NCBI RefSeq assembly: GCF_014203545.1
Contig: NZ_JACHJG010000014.1
Span: 42,258-106,257 of the forward strand
From: Streptomyces netropsis
GTDB taxonomy: Bacteria > Actinomycetota > Actinomycetes > Streptomycetales > Streptomycetaceae
DNA length: 64,000 nt
Direction: 5' to 3'
The notes below the pieces were generated by a model. It saw nothing but the letters and a program-made list of their open reading frames with translations, had not been told where the DNA came from and did no database searches. This document shows positions 43,156 through 51,353 of the stretch, one piece after another (positions within the stretch are counted from its first letter, which is position 1; every line of letters begins with the position of its first letter). The translations under genes were made by a program, and so were the position numbers.

Positions 43156-43231
43156 GTGTGTACGTCGTATTGAGTTGCGTACAACGTACACACCGCTGTG
43201 TACGCTGTCCACTGGAGATACGATGTACACA
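43156..43231. promoter_or_regulatory. Operator dyads between the efflux pump and its TetR regulator
   Basis: GTGTGTACGT (43156-43165) and ACGTACACAC (43184-43193) form a perfect 10-bp inverted repeat with an 18-base spacer. A second dyad, GTGTAC (43198-43203) and GTACAC (43225-43230), lies next to it. Both fill the divergent promoter region, a typical place for a TetR dimer pair to block both promoters. Confidence 0.72.
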
Positions 43232-43253
43232 CACCAGCTAAGGAGCCCGGCCC

Positions 43254-44003
43254 GTGACCGACCGGAAGAAGGGCGAGGAAGGCGAGGAAGAGGCCCCGGT
43301 CTCCCTCTGGGAGCGGCTCGAACGCCCCTCGCCCACCCCCCGAGCAGCAGCCCTGACACCCCATCGGATCGCCACGGTGGCGGTCGGGATCGCCGACGCG
43401 GAGGGCCTCGACGCCGTCACGATGCGGCGGCTCGCCACCGCCCTGGGGGTCGCGCCGATGGCCGCCTACCGTTACGTGTCGGGCAAGGACGACGTCCTGG
43501 CGCTCATGGTCGACCTGGTCTACGGAGAGCTGGCGGTCCCCACCGCCATCGACTGGCGGGAGAGCATGCGTGTTCTCGCCCTCAACACACGCACCCTGTT
43601 GCTCGAACACCCCTGGCTCGCCCGGCTCCCCGCACCCCAGGCGGTGCTCGCGCTGACCCCGAACAGGATTGCCGTGGCGGAGCGGGCGCTGACGGTGCTC
43701 GACGGTCTGGGCCTGGACGCCGACACGATGATGTCCGTACTCCAGGCGGTCACCGCGTACACCTACGGCAGCACCCACTCCGAGATCGCCATGCGCCAGC
43801 TGATGGAAGGTCAGGGCTGGTCCAGCGGCGACGAGGTGAGGACGGCGCTGGCTCCCCAGATGGCGTGGCTCATGAAGACCGGCCGCTATCCGGCCTTCCA
43901 GAGCTACGCCCTTCAGGCCCACCGCAAGGACGACGCCCGGTGGCGCTTCGAAACCGGCCTGGACTACGTCCTGGACGGCATCGCGGCCCGGATGAGGGGC
44001 TGA
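43254..44003 (+). CDS. TetR-family repressor of the adjacent MFS pump
   Basis: A 249-residue regulator with a long charged N-terminus (1-35), a TetR DNA-binding domain (HRIATVAVGIADAEGLDAVT, MRRLATALGVAPMAAYRYVS, GKDDVLALMVD at about 36-86) and a C-terminal domain of the tetracycline-repressor-like group. It begins with GTG behind an AAGGAG ribosome site. It is divergent from the DHA2 pump, and the dyads at 43156-43231 are the probable operators. A pump substrate is the likely inducer. Confidence 0.9.
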   Translation: MTDRKKGEEGEEEAPVSLWERLERPSPTPRAAALTPHRIATVAVGIADAEGLDAVTMRRLATALGVAPMAAYRYVSGKDDVLALMVDLVYGELAVPTAIDWRESMRVLALNTRTLLLEHPWLARLPAPQAVLALTPNRIAVAERALTVLDGLGLDADTMMSVLQAVTAYTYGSTHSEIAMRQLMEGQGWSSGDEVRTALAPQMAWLMKTGRYPAFQSYALQAHRKDDARWRFETGLDYVLDGIAARMRG

Positions 44004-44061
44004 CTGCGCCCCGTCTGATCGATTGTGGACACCGGGGGGCGGGTGGGCCGACAATCACCCC

Positions 44062-44607
44062 ATGACGTCTCCCGATTTCCGTACGCAGGTGAGCCGCCGG
44101 CCGTCGGAGGCGGAGCGGGACCGGGCGCTCGAAGTGCTGCGGGCCGGCACCGGCGAGGGCCGGCTCTCGCACGACACGTTCATGCACCGCATGCAGATCG
44201 TCCTCACCGCCCGCAGCCGGGCCGAGATCGACGTCATCGTGGCCGATCTGCCGGCCCGTAGAAGCCTCTCGGACGTCATCGTGCGTACGGTGGCGCGCTT
44301 TTCGGCCCTCGGGGTCCGCCTGCGCGGTGCCTGGCACATGGCGCGCCTCCCCGGGCTGCGCCTTCCCGCACCGGACACGAAGCCGCTGTGCATCGGCCGT
44401 TCCCCGCTGTCGGATCTGCGCTTCGACCACGACACGGTCTCGCGCCGGCATGCCGAACTGCGTTACCTGGGCGGCTCCTGGCGGCTGTCCGACCTGGGCT
44501 CACGCAACGGCACGTACGTCAACGGCCTCCGCATCGCCGGTACCGTGTGCGTCCGCCCGGGCGACCACGTCGCCTTCGGCAGCCTTCACTTCCGCCTGTC
44601 CGCGTAG
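44062..44607 (+). CDS. DUF1707-FHA domain protein
   Basis: A 181-residue protein. The N-terminal DUF1707/SHOCT-like helical segment (RPSEAERDRALEVLRAGTGE, GRLSHDTFMHRMQIVLTARS, then RAEIDVIVADLPA) spans about 10-66. A linker leads to a C-terminal FHA domain (about 110-178), with the phosphothreonine-binding residues in CIGRSPLSDLRF, VSRRHAELRYLGG and LGSRNGTYVNGLRI. FHA domains bind phosphothreonine on Ser/Thr-kinase substrates; a kinase remnant lies next door, convergent. A functional link would fit but the kinase appears dead. Confidence 0.9.
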   Translation: MTSPDFRTQVSRRPSEAERDRALEVLRAGTGEGRLSHDTFMHRMQIVLTARSRAEIDVIVADLPARRSLSDVIVRTVARFSALGVRLRGAWHMARLPGLRLPAPDTKPLCIGRSPLSDLRFDHDTVSRRHAELRYLGGSWRLSDLGSRNGTYVNGLRIAGTVCVRPGDHVAFGSLHFRLSA

Positions 44608-44627
44608 CCGCGGCGCCCGCTCATCGG

Positions 44628-45234
44628 TCAGGCGGGCGGCTTCCACAGCGTCAGCGTGCCGGAGTACGTGGGCGGGTCGAGGAAGCGCCCCGTCGGCGTC
44701 ACCTCGGTGATCCTGAACATCGAGAGGTTCCCCTTCGAGGTCATCATGCCGCGCGGCCACCGCCGGGGCGACCGGGGCGGGCAGCCGGCCGTCGAAGGCG
44801 CGCGCCGCGCGCCCCGACGCCTGCTCGGACAGGTCCGGCGGCCGCTGAGCGGTGTTGGCGATCTGCGTGGCCACGGTCAGCGGACCGCCCGCGCCGTAGG
44901 GGTGGCGGCCGGTGGCCGTCACGGCGGCGATCAGACCGAGGGAGAACACGTCGGTGGAGGGGGTGAGTTCGGCCCCCATGCCGTGCTCGGGCGACATGAA
45001 CTGCGGGGTACCGATGAAGGCGCCGCTGCGCGTCAGCCGGGTGGCCTCCGCGGCGCGCGCGATGCCGAAGTCGATGACCCAGGGGCCGTCCGCGCCGAGC
45101 AGGATGTTCCCGGGCTTGAGATCGCGGTGGACGACACCGGCGGTGTGCACGGAGTCCAGCGCCCATGGGCCGGGACCGGTACCGGCGTCGACCGATGGCG
45201 CGCAGGCCCTCGGACGAACGACGATGTCGGCCAT
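44628..45234 (-). pseudogene. Serine/threonine protein kinase remnant
   Basis: Two pieces of a Hanks-type kinase remain. From 45234 the frame keeps the catalytic loop VVHRDLKPGNILLG, the DFGIARAAE magnesium loop and GTPQFMSPEHG of the activation segment, down to RPPDLSEQASGR. The whole N-lobe with the glycine loop and lysine is missing. After about 44800 the frame runs into non-family sequence. A separate short frame (44628-44747) keeps a kinase-type C-terminal tail (GNLSMFRITEVTPTGRFL, then YSGTLTLWKPPA). Truncation at one end and loss or a frameshift in the middle make this a pseudogene. Its upstream end abuts the methyltransferase start. Confidence 0.72.
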
Positions 45235-45982
45235 GACGACCCCCTCGCGCGCTCGTTCCTTCGACGCGGCAGCCGCCCGCTACGCGGCGCACCGCCCTTC
45301 CTACCCGCCCGCCCTCCTGGACGCCGTCGAGGAGCTCGCCGGACGCCCGCTCGCCGGAGCCCGCGTCGCGGACGTCGGGGCCGGCACCGGCATCGCCACC
45401 CGCCTCCTCCACGCCCGCGGAGCCCGCGTCATAGCCGTCGAGCCCGGTGACGGCATGTCGGCACAGTTCCGCCGGTCCCTCCCCGACGTGCCGGTCGTGC
45501 GCGGCGACGGCAACCACCTTCCGCTGGCCTCCGCTTCCACCGACTTCCTCACGTACGCCCAGGCCTGGCACTGGACGGACCGGAGCCGGTCGGTCCCCGA
45601 AGCGCTCCGCGTCCTGCGCCCGGGCGGCGCGCTCGCCCTCTGGTGGAACGACTTCGATGCCGACGTCCCGTGGATCGCCGACCAGGACACCCGCCTTCGC
45701 CGCTTCTTCGGCGAGACCGAGAGCACCCGGTTCGCTCCCGTGCACCTGCGCGGCCTGCCGAGCGGGCTCGGTTTCGTCAGCCGCCAAGTGCCCTGGACCC
45801 GGCGCGTGCCGATCGACGTGCACCTGGGCAATCTCGGCAGCCACTCCGCCTTCCTCGTCACCGGTCCCGAAGCCGCCGACGCGTTCCTCGCCGAAGAGCG
45901 TGACCGTCTGACCGGGTTCTTCCCGGACGGCATGGTGGAGGAGAGCTATACGGTCAGCCTCAGTGTCGCCCTCGCGGATTGA
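45233..45982 (+). CDS. Class I SAM-dependent methyltransferase
   Basis: A 249-residue methyltransferase of the UbiE/SmtA-like type. It opens with RSFDAAAARYAAHRPSYPPA, a start typical of the family. Motif I is VADVGAGTGIATRLL (about 46-60), the acidic residue is in VIAVEPGDGM, and YAQAWHWTDRSRSVPEALRV with LRPGGALALWWNDF follow. The acceptor substrate is unknown. ATG 45233 was chosen; an in-frame ATG three codons upstream (45224) is equally possible. Its start overlaps the kinase remnant on the other strand, suggesting that insertion or deletion here removed the kinase's N-lobe. Confidence 0.87.
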   Translation: MTTPSRARSFDAAAARYAAHRPSYPPALLDAVEELAGRPLAGARVADVGAGTGIATRLLHARGARVIAVEPGDGMSAQFRRSLPDVPVVRGDGNHLPLASASTDFLTYAQAWHWTDRSRSVPEALRVLRPGGALALWWNDFDADVPWIADQDTRLRRFFGETESTRFAPVHLRGLPSGLGFVSRQVPWTRRVPIDVHLGNLGSHSAFLVTGPEAADAFLAEERDRLTGFFPDGMVEESYTVSLSVALAD

Positions 45983-46106
45983 GGTGGTGGTATCGCGAAT
46001 CCGATGTCTGAGACGCGCGATCGCGGGCACCCGCTGGTGGACCGACCCTTTCGTCCGACTCACCGAGTCCCCATCAGCGAATCCCCATCACTGAGGAGGA
46101 GACGTC

Positions 46107-46559
46107 ATGTCACAGATCGAGGAGTCCATCGAGGTCGCCGTCCCGGTCACCACGGCGTACAACCAGTGGACCCAGTTCGAGGACTTCCCCCGGTTCATGA
46201 AGGGCGTCGAGCGCATCGAACAGCGCACGCCGACCCTCACCCACTGGGTGACGAAGATCGACGGCGTCACCCGGGAATTCGACGCCGAGATCACCGAGCA
46301 GATCCCCGACGAGCGCGTGGCCTGGACGACCGTGTCCGGCGAGGTCCGCCAGGCAGGTGTGGTCACCTTCCACCGCCTCGACACGACACGCACCAAGGTC
46401 ATGCTGCAGTTCGACCACGCTCCCGAAGGCATCGTCGACACCGTCGGCGACAAGCTCGGCTTCGTCCGCCGCCAGGCCAAGGGCGATCTGGAGCGCTTCA
46501 AGACGTTCATCGAGTCCCGCGGCATCGAGTCCGGGCAGTGGCGCGGCACCGTCGTCTGA
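46107..46559 (+). CDS. SRPBCC-family cyclase/dehydrase-like protein
   Basis: A 150-residue helix-grip protein of the polyketide-cyclase/dehydrase group (SRPBCC). EESIEVAVPVTTAYNQWTQF, EDFPRFMKGVERIEQRTPTL and the C-terminal helix GDLERFKTFIESRG are characteristic. Stand-alone proteins of this type in Streptomyces have no proven enzymatic role. A GAGGAGGAG ribosome site precedes the ATG. Just upstream, CCCCATCA occurs twice as a short direct repeat. Confidence 0.87.
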   Translation: MSQIEESIEVAVPVTTAYNQWTQFEDFPRFMKGVERIEQRTPTLTHWVTKIDGVTREFDAEITEQIPDERVAWTTVSGEVRQAGVVTFHRLDTTRTKVMLQFDHAPEGIVDTVGDKLGFVRRQAKGDLERFKTFIESRGIESGQWRGTVV

Positions 46560-46717
46560 CCCGCGCCCCGCGGCCGGGCGCCTACGGCCGCCACGTCGCA
46601 ACCACCACGAAAGCAGCGGTACGGCCGGTTTGCGCCGGAGAAGCCCGGGTACTCGATGGCTCGGCCTTCCTCCGCGGAGGGCCGGGCCCACCGGGCAAGT
46701 GCTGATCAGGAGGAACG

Positions 46718-46903
46718 ATGGACCGGGGAAGCAGCAAGCACGGCGCCAAGCGGGACGACGAACTGAAGAAGGAAGTGGAAGGCCTGACCCGCTCCGGGAG
46801 GCCGACGCGCGCCCAGGAGTGGCGCGAGGTGGAGACGTCGGCGACCGAGGAGACCGCGGCGGAGGAGGGGACCGCCCCGGGAGAGGGCAAGAGCGGAAGG
46901 TGA
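46718..46903 (+). CDS. Small hydrophilic protein of unknown function
   Basis: A 61-residue, strongly charged protein (GAKRDDELKKEVEGLTRSGR, ARAQEWREVETS-like middle, and an acidic Glu/Gly/Thr-rich tail). Its excellent CAGGAGGAAC ribosome site supports translation. It contains no hydrophobic segment and is probably largely disordered. Relatives are common in actinobacteria near stress genes. No function is known to me. Confidence 0.68.
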   Translation: MDRGSSKHGAKRDDELKKEVEGLTRSGRPTRAQEWREVETSATEETAAEEGTAPGEGKSGR

Positions 46904-46958
46904 ACGGCCGGCCCTCGGACCCGCGGGCGGGACGTGGGGACGGGCCGAAAGCCGGGCA

Positions 46959-49037
46959 TCAGGCCAGCAGCTTCTCCGGGTGGAGAGGCAGATCGCGGAC
47001 GCGCACGCCCGTCGCATGGTGCACCGCGTTGGCGATCGCCGCGGCCGTGCCCACGATGCCGATCTCGCCGATGCCCTTGCTGCCCATGGGGTTCAGATGA
47101 GGGTCGTGCTCGTCGATCCAGTGCGCCTCGATGTCGCGGATGTCCGCACAGGCAGGCACGTGGTACGACGCGAGGTCGCGCTCGGCGAAGTCACCGAACC
47201 GCGTGTCCAGGGTGCTGCTCTCGAGGAGCGCCATCCCCACACCCATCACCATCGCGCCGACGAGTTGGCTGCGCCCGGTACGGGCGTTGAGGATCCGGCC
47301 CGTGGCGAAGACGCCCAGGAGACGGCTGACACGGATCTCGCCGGTGTCGGCGTCGACCCGCACCTCGGCGAACTGCGCGCCGAAGGAGGACTTCGCCTGG
47401 GGCGGCTCGGACACGATGTCGTCCGAGGTGTCGGCGGTGACGGTCAGACCGCCGGCCGGGACCGTCCCTGCGTGCTCGCCGATCAGATCCCCCAAAGCAC
47501 GACAGGCCTTGTGCACGGCCCACCCCCAGGAGGCGGTCCCGCAGGAACCCCCGGCGAGCGGGGCGGTGGGCAGGGCGCTGCTGCCGATCTCGACCGCGAC
47601 CCGGTCCATCGGGACGGCGAGCGCCTCGGCCGCGATCTGCGTCAGCACGGTACGGGCCCCCGTACCGATGTCCGTCGCGTTGACCCGCACGGAAAAGCGG
47701 CCGTCGCCGTCGACGCGCGCCTGTGCCGACGAGGCCGACACATAGACGGGGTAGCAGGAGGAGGCCACGCCGGTACCGATGAGGTGGCGGCCCTCCGCGC
47801 GCGAGCGGGGGCGCGGGTCCCGCTCGTGCCAGCCGAAGCGCCGCGCGCCCTCCCGCAGACACTCCACCAGGTGCCGGCTGCTGAACGGTTTCCCGCTGTC
47901 CGGCTCCGTCGCCGTGTCGTTGCGCACCCGCAGCTCGACCGGGTCCACCCCGGTGGCGCAGGCGAGTTCGTCCATCGCGCACTCCAGTGCGTACATCCCC
48001 GAGGCCTCGCCGGGCGCCCGCATCCAGGACGGGCTGGGGACGTCGAGCGCGACGACCCGGTGGGTGGTACGGCTGTGCGGCGAGACGTACATGGTGCGTG
48101 AGGGGGTGGCGGCCTGTTCCACGAACTGCCGGACGGTGGAGGTCTGGGTGATGACCTCGTGGGCGAGGGCGCTGATCGTCCCGTCCTCGCCCGCCCCGAG
48201 CCGGACCCGCTGGATGACGGGCGGGCGATGACCGACGACGGCCGCGAGCTGCGCCCGGGGCAGCGCGAGCTTGACGGGCACCCCGGTGTGCCGGGCGGCC
48301 ATCGCGGCCAGGACCACCTGGGGGCGGGGCGTGCCCTTGGAGCCGAAGCCACCGCCCACGTGCTCGGAGACGACGGTGATTCGCTCCTTGTCCGTGCCGA
48401 AGAGCGCGGCCAGGGTCTTCTGGACGGTGGTGGCGCCCTGGCTGGAGTCGTACGCGAGGAGGCGGTCGTCCTCCCACCGGGCGGTCGCGGCGTGCGGTTC
48501 CATGGGGTGGTTGTGCAGACCGGCCATGGTGTACGTGGCGTCGACGCGCACGGCAGCGCGCTCGTACGCCGTGTCGAAGTCGCCGCGCTCGCGGCTGCCG
48601 GGAAAGCCGCCGTTGGCCTCGTCGGGGACGTAGAGGCCCGGGTGGTCGGGGGCCAGCACGGCGTCGTGGTCCTCGGCCGCGTACGTGACCCGCACCGCGG
48701 CGGCCATGGCGCGTGCGGCCTCCAGGCTGCGGGCGACCGCCAGCGCGACGTACCAGCCGCGGTGCGGCACGCGGTCGTTCTGCAGGAGGAGCAGGGTGGC
48801 GTCGTCCACGTCCTTCAGCCGCGGGGCGTTCTCGTGGGTCAGGACGGCGAGGGCCCCCGGCTCGTCCATCGCCCGGCCCGCGTCGACCGAGACGACCCGC
48901 CCGCGGGCGATCGTGGCGGGGACGGGCCAGGCGTAGGCGGTGCCGGGCGGGGTGTGTTCGGCGGCGTAGCGGGCCGCCCCGGTGACCTTCTCGCGCCCTT
49001 CGACGCGCACGGGCCCGGGCGTACTCGTGGTGCTCAT
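46959..49037 (-). CDS. Molybdenum hydroxylase catalytic subunit (PaoC/XdhB type)
   Basis: A 692-residue Mo-cofactor subunit, last of a three-gene operon. The hammerhead domain begins VEGREKVTGAARYAAEHTPP. Mo-cofactor motifs include VSEHVGGGFGSKGTPRPQVV, APGEASGMYALECAMDELA and ATDIGTGARTVLTQIAAEAL. The catalytic glutamate is Glu658 in SKGIGEIGIVGTAAA. With the FeS and FAD subunits it should form an alpha-beta-gamma aldehyde oxidoreductase like Escherichia coli PaoABC, or a xanthine-type dehydrogenase. The start overlaps the stop of the FAD-subunit gene (ATGA, 49034-49037). The substrate is unknown; this enzyme is distinct from the ferritin-fused system at 21303-25681. Confidence 0.92.
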   Translation of the reverse strand: MSTTSTPGPVRVEGREKVTGAARYAAEHTPPGTAYAWPVPATIARGRVVSVDAGRAMDEPGALAVLTHENAPRLKDVDDATLLLLQNDRVPHRGWYVALAVARSLEAARAMAAAVRVTYAAEDHDAVLAPDHPGLYVPDEANGGFPGSRERGDFDTAYERAAVRVDATYTMAGLHNHPMEPHAATARWEDDRLLAYDSSQGATTVQKTLAALFGTDKERITVVSEHVGGGFGSKGTPRPQVVLAAMAARHTGVPVKLALPRAQLAAVVGHRPPVIQRVRLGAGEDGTISALAHEVITQTSTVRQFVEQAATPSRTMYVSPHSRTTHRVVALDVPSPSWMRAPGEASGMYALECAMDELACATGVDPVELRVRNDTATEPDSGKPFSSRHLVECLREGARRFGWHERDPRPRSRAEGRHLIGTGVASSCYPVYVSASSAQARVDGDGRFSVRVNATDIGTGARTVLTQIAAEALAVPMDRVAVEIGSSALPTAPLAGGSCGTASWGWAVHKACRALGDLIGEHAGTVPAGGLTVTADTSDDIVSEPPQAKSSFGAQFAEVRVDADTGEIRVSRLLGVFATGRILNARTGRSQLVGAMVMGVGMALLESSTLDTRFGDFAERDLASYHVPACADIRDIEAHWIDEHDPHLNPMGSKGIGEIGIVGTAAAIANAVHHATGVRVRDLPLHPEKLLA

Positions 49038-50050
49038 GAGACGGTCCCCTCGGTGACTGCGGCGGCGCCGCCGAGGCTGGCGAGTCCGCTGAGGACGCGC
49101 ACGGCCAGATTGCGCGCGAGACGCACCTTGAAGGCGTTGTCGCGCAAGGGCTCCGCGGCCGCCAGCTCGGCGTCGGCGGCGCGGGTGAAGGACTCCTCGG
49201 TGGCCCGGGCCCCCCGCAGCGCGCCCTCCGCCGCGCGGGCCCGCCACGGCTTGTGGGCCAGACCGCCGAACGCCAGCCGTACATCCTGGACACTGCCGTC
49301 ACGCACCTCGAGCGCGGCCGCGACGGAGACGAGGGCGAAGGCGTACGAGGCACGGTCGCGCACCTTGCGGTAGCCGGACCCGCCCGCCGGCGGGGGCGGC
49401 AGCTCGACGGCGACGACGAGCTCGGCGGGGCGGATGACGGTGTCCAGATGGGGTTCGTCGCCCGGCAGCCGGTGGAAGTCCGTGAGGTCGACCGTCCGCT
49501 CGCCCCCGGGCCCCCGCAGATGGACGACGGCGTCGAGCGCCGCGAGCGCCACGGCCATGTCGGAGGGATGCGTGGCCACGCAGGCCTCGGAATGGCCGAG
49601 TACGGCGAGGTCGCGGTGGACGCCGTCGCGGGCGGGGCAGCCGCTGCCGGGTACGCGTTTGTTGCACGGCTTGCCGACGTCCTGGAAGTACAGGCAGCGG
49701 GTGCGCTGGAGCAGGTTCCCGCCCGTGGTGGCGGTGTTGCGGATCTGACCCGACGCGCCCGCCAGCACCGCCTGGGACAGCGCCGGGTAGCGGGTGCGTA
49801 CGGCCGGGTGGGCGGCGAGGTCGCTGTTGCGGACGCCGGAGCCGATCCACAGGCCGCCGCCCGCCGTCTCCCGGATCTCCGCGAGGGGCAGTCTGCTGAC
49901 GTCCACCAGGAGACCGGGGGACACCACGCCCAGCTTCATCAGGTCGACGAGGTTCGTACCGCCGCCGAGGAACACGCCGTCCGGGTGGTCGGCCAGGGCC
50001 GCGATGGCCGCGTCGACGTCGTCGGCGCGCGTGTAGGCGAACCTCCTCAC
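49034..50050 (-). CDS. Molybdenum hydroxylase FAD subunit with extra iron-sulphur site (PaoB type)
   Basis: A 338-residue CO-dehydrogenase-flavoprotein-like subunit. The FAD site is FLGGGTNLVDLMKLGVVSPG (about 27-46) and ASGQIRNTATTGGNLLQRTR (about 99-118). Cys119, Cys129, Cys138 and Cys157 fit the extra [4Fe-4S] cluster seen in PaoB (YagS), which places the operon in the PaoABC branch rather than ordinary XDH. The GTG start at 50050 overlaps the stop of the [2Fe-2S] gene (GTGA). It passes electrons from the FeS clusters to an acceptor such as O2 or ferredoxin. Confidence 0.92.
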   Translation of the reverse strand: MRRFAYTRADDVDAAIAALADHPDGVFLGGGTNLVDLMKLGVVSPGLLVDVSRLPLAEIRETAGGGLWIGSGVRNSDLAAHPAVRTRYPALSQAVLAGASGQIRNTATTGGNLLQRTRCLYFQDVGKPCNKRVPGSGCPARDGVHRDLAVLGHSEACVATHPSDMAVALAALDAVVHLRGPGGERTVDLTDFHRLPGDEPHLDTVIRPAELVVAVELPPPPAGGSGYRKVRDRASYAFALVSVAAALEVRDGSVQDVRLAFGGLAHKPWRARAAEGALRGARATEESFTRAADAELAAAEPLRDNAFKVRLARNLAVRVLSGLASLGGAAAVTEGTVS

Positions 50051-50646
50051 CGCGTCACGTCCTCGATCGCGCCGACGATGTTCGGGTACGCGCCGCACCG
50101 GCACAGATTGCCGCTCATCCGCTCGCGGATCTCGTCGGGGGAGAGGGGGACGGGCGGGCCGGGCGGACCGGCCGTCAGGGAGGTGACGTACGAGGGGTGA
50201 CCCGCCGCCGCCTCGGAGATCGCCCCGACCGCCGAGCAGAGCTGTCCCGGGGTGCAGTAGCCGCACTGGAAGCCGTCGCGGTCGACGAACGCCTGCTGGA
50301 GCGGATGCAGTGCGCCGCCTTCGGCCGGGCCCACCAGTTCCGCCAGGCCCTCAACGGTGGTGATCTCCGCGCCGTCGTGGGCGACCGCCGGCAGCAGACA
50401 GCTGTTGGTGCGCCGCCCGTCGACCAGTACGGTGCACGCCCCGCACTGCCCGTGATCGCAGCCCTTCTTGGCACCGGTGAGATCCAGGTGCTCGCGCAGG
50501 GCGTCGAGCACGGTGGTGCGGTTGTCGAGGGTCAGCCGCCGGGGAACGCCGTTGACCCGGAGGGTCACCGTCGACGTGGTGGTCCGGTCAGGGTCGCCGG
50601 ACCGTCCCGGACCGGTGGACCGGTCGGGGGCGGGGTGCGTTGCCAC
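50047..50646 (-). CDS. Molybdenum hydroxylase [2Fe-2S] subunit (PaoA type)
   Basis: A 199-residue small subunit with both clusters complete: Cys63, Cys68, Cys71 and Cys83 (GCDHGQCGACTVLVDG), and Cys128, Cys131, Cys182 and Cys184 (FQCGYCTPGQLC and NLCRCGAYPN). The first 25 residues are Pro/Arg/Asp-rich and could be a poor signal or simple extension; PaoA carries a TAT signal there, but no twin-arginine signal with a hydrophobic core is visible here, so the complex is likely cytoplasmic. It is the first gene of the operon and its stop overlaps the FAD-subunit start. Confidence 0.93.
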   Translation of the reverse strand: MATHPAPDRSTGPGRSGDPDRTTTSTVTLRVNGVPRRLTLDNRTTVLDALREHLDLTGAKKGCDHGQCGACTVLVDGRRTNSCLLPAVAHDGAEITTVEGLAELVGPAEGGALHPLQQAFVDRDGFQCGYCTPGQLCSAVGAISEAAAGHPSYVTSLTAGPPGPPVPLSPDEIRERMSGNLCRCGAYPNIVGAIEDVTR

Positions 50647-50786
50647 GGTGCCTCGCCTTTCGCTGGTGTCCCATCAGCACCGTGACGAGGTCCCCGGTTC
50701 CCCGGCGGGTAAACGCACCGGGGAGGGACGACACCCATTCGGCCCGCCTCGCGACGGGCCCGCGGCCGTAGCCCCGTGACCCGGGC

Positions 50787-51260
50787 TCACGCCTGCTCGG
50801 CGGCGGCCAGGAGCGCGGCCACATCCAGCTTCTTCATGCCCAGCATGGCCTTCATCGCGCGCTGCGAGCGTCCCTCGTCCGGATCGGTCAGCAACTCCGT
50901 CATGACAGCCGGGACGACCTGCCAGGACAGCCCGTACTTGTCCTTCAGCCAGCCGCACGGGCCCTCCGCACCGCCCTCGGAGAGCTTGGCCCAGTAGTAG
51001 TCGACCTCGTCCTGATCGGCGCAGTCGATCTGGAACGAGATCGCCTCGTCGAACGTGAAATCGGGGCCGCCGTTGATCGCGGTGTACGGCTGGCCGTCGA
51101 GGACGAACTCGACGGTCAAGACGGTGCCGGCCTCCCGCGGGCCGGCCTCGCCGTAGAAGGTGACGCGCCTGATCCCGGAGTTCGGGAACACCGAGACGTA
51201 GAACTCGGCGGCCTCCTTGCCCTCGGTGTCGAACCAGAGGCTGGGGGTGATCCGGGGCAT
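50787..51260 (-). CDS. VOC-superfamily (PhnB-like) protein
   Basis: A 157-residue protein of the PhnB/3-demethylubiquinone-methyltransferase-like group of the vicinal-oxygen-chelate fold. ITPSLWFDTEGKEAAEFYVS, GTVLTVEFVLDGQPYTAING and QDEVDYYWAKLSEGG are highly characteristic. Most members have no proven activity. The ATG at 51260 has a CAGGAGAG ribosome site. Confidence 0.9.
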   Translation of the reverse strand: MPRITPSLWFDTEGKEAAEFYVSVFPNSGIRRVTFYGEAGPREAGTVLTVEFVLDGQPYTAINGGPDFTFDEAISFQIDCADQDEVDYYWAKLSEGGAEGPCGWLKDKYGLSWQVVPAVMTELLTDPDEGRSQRAMKAMLGMKKLDVAALLAAAEQA

Positions 51261-51353
51261 GACACTCTCCTGAGTCGTCGGCGTTGCGGCCCTGTGCCTC
51301 CCCCACCGTGGCACCGGACCGAGACCGTCGCTACCGCGTATGCGGGGAGGGGG

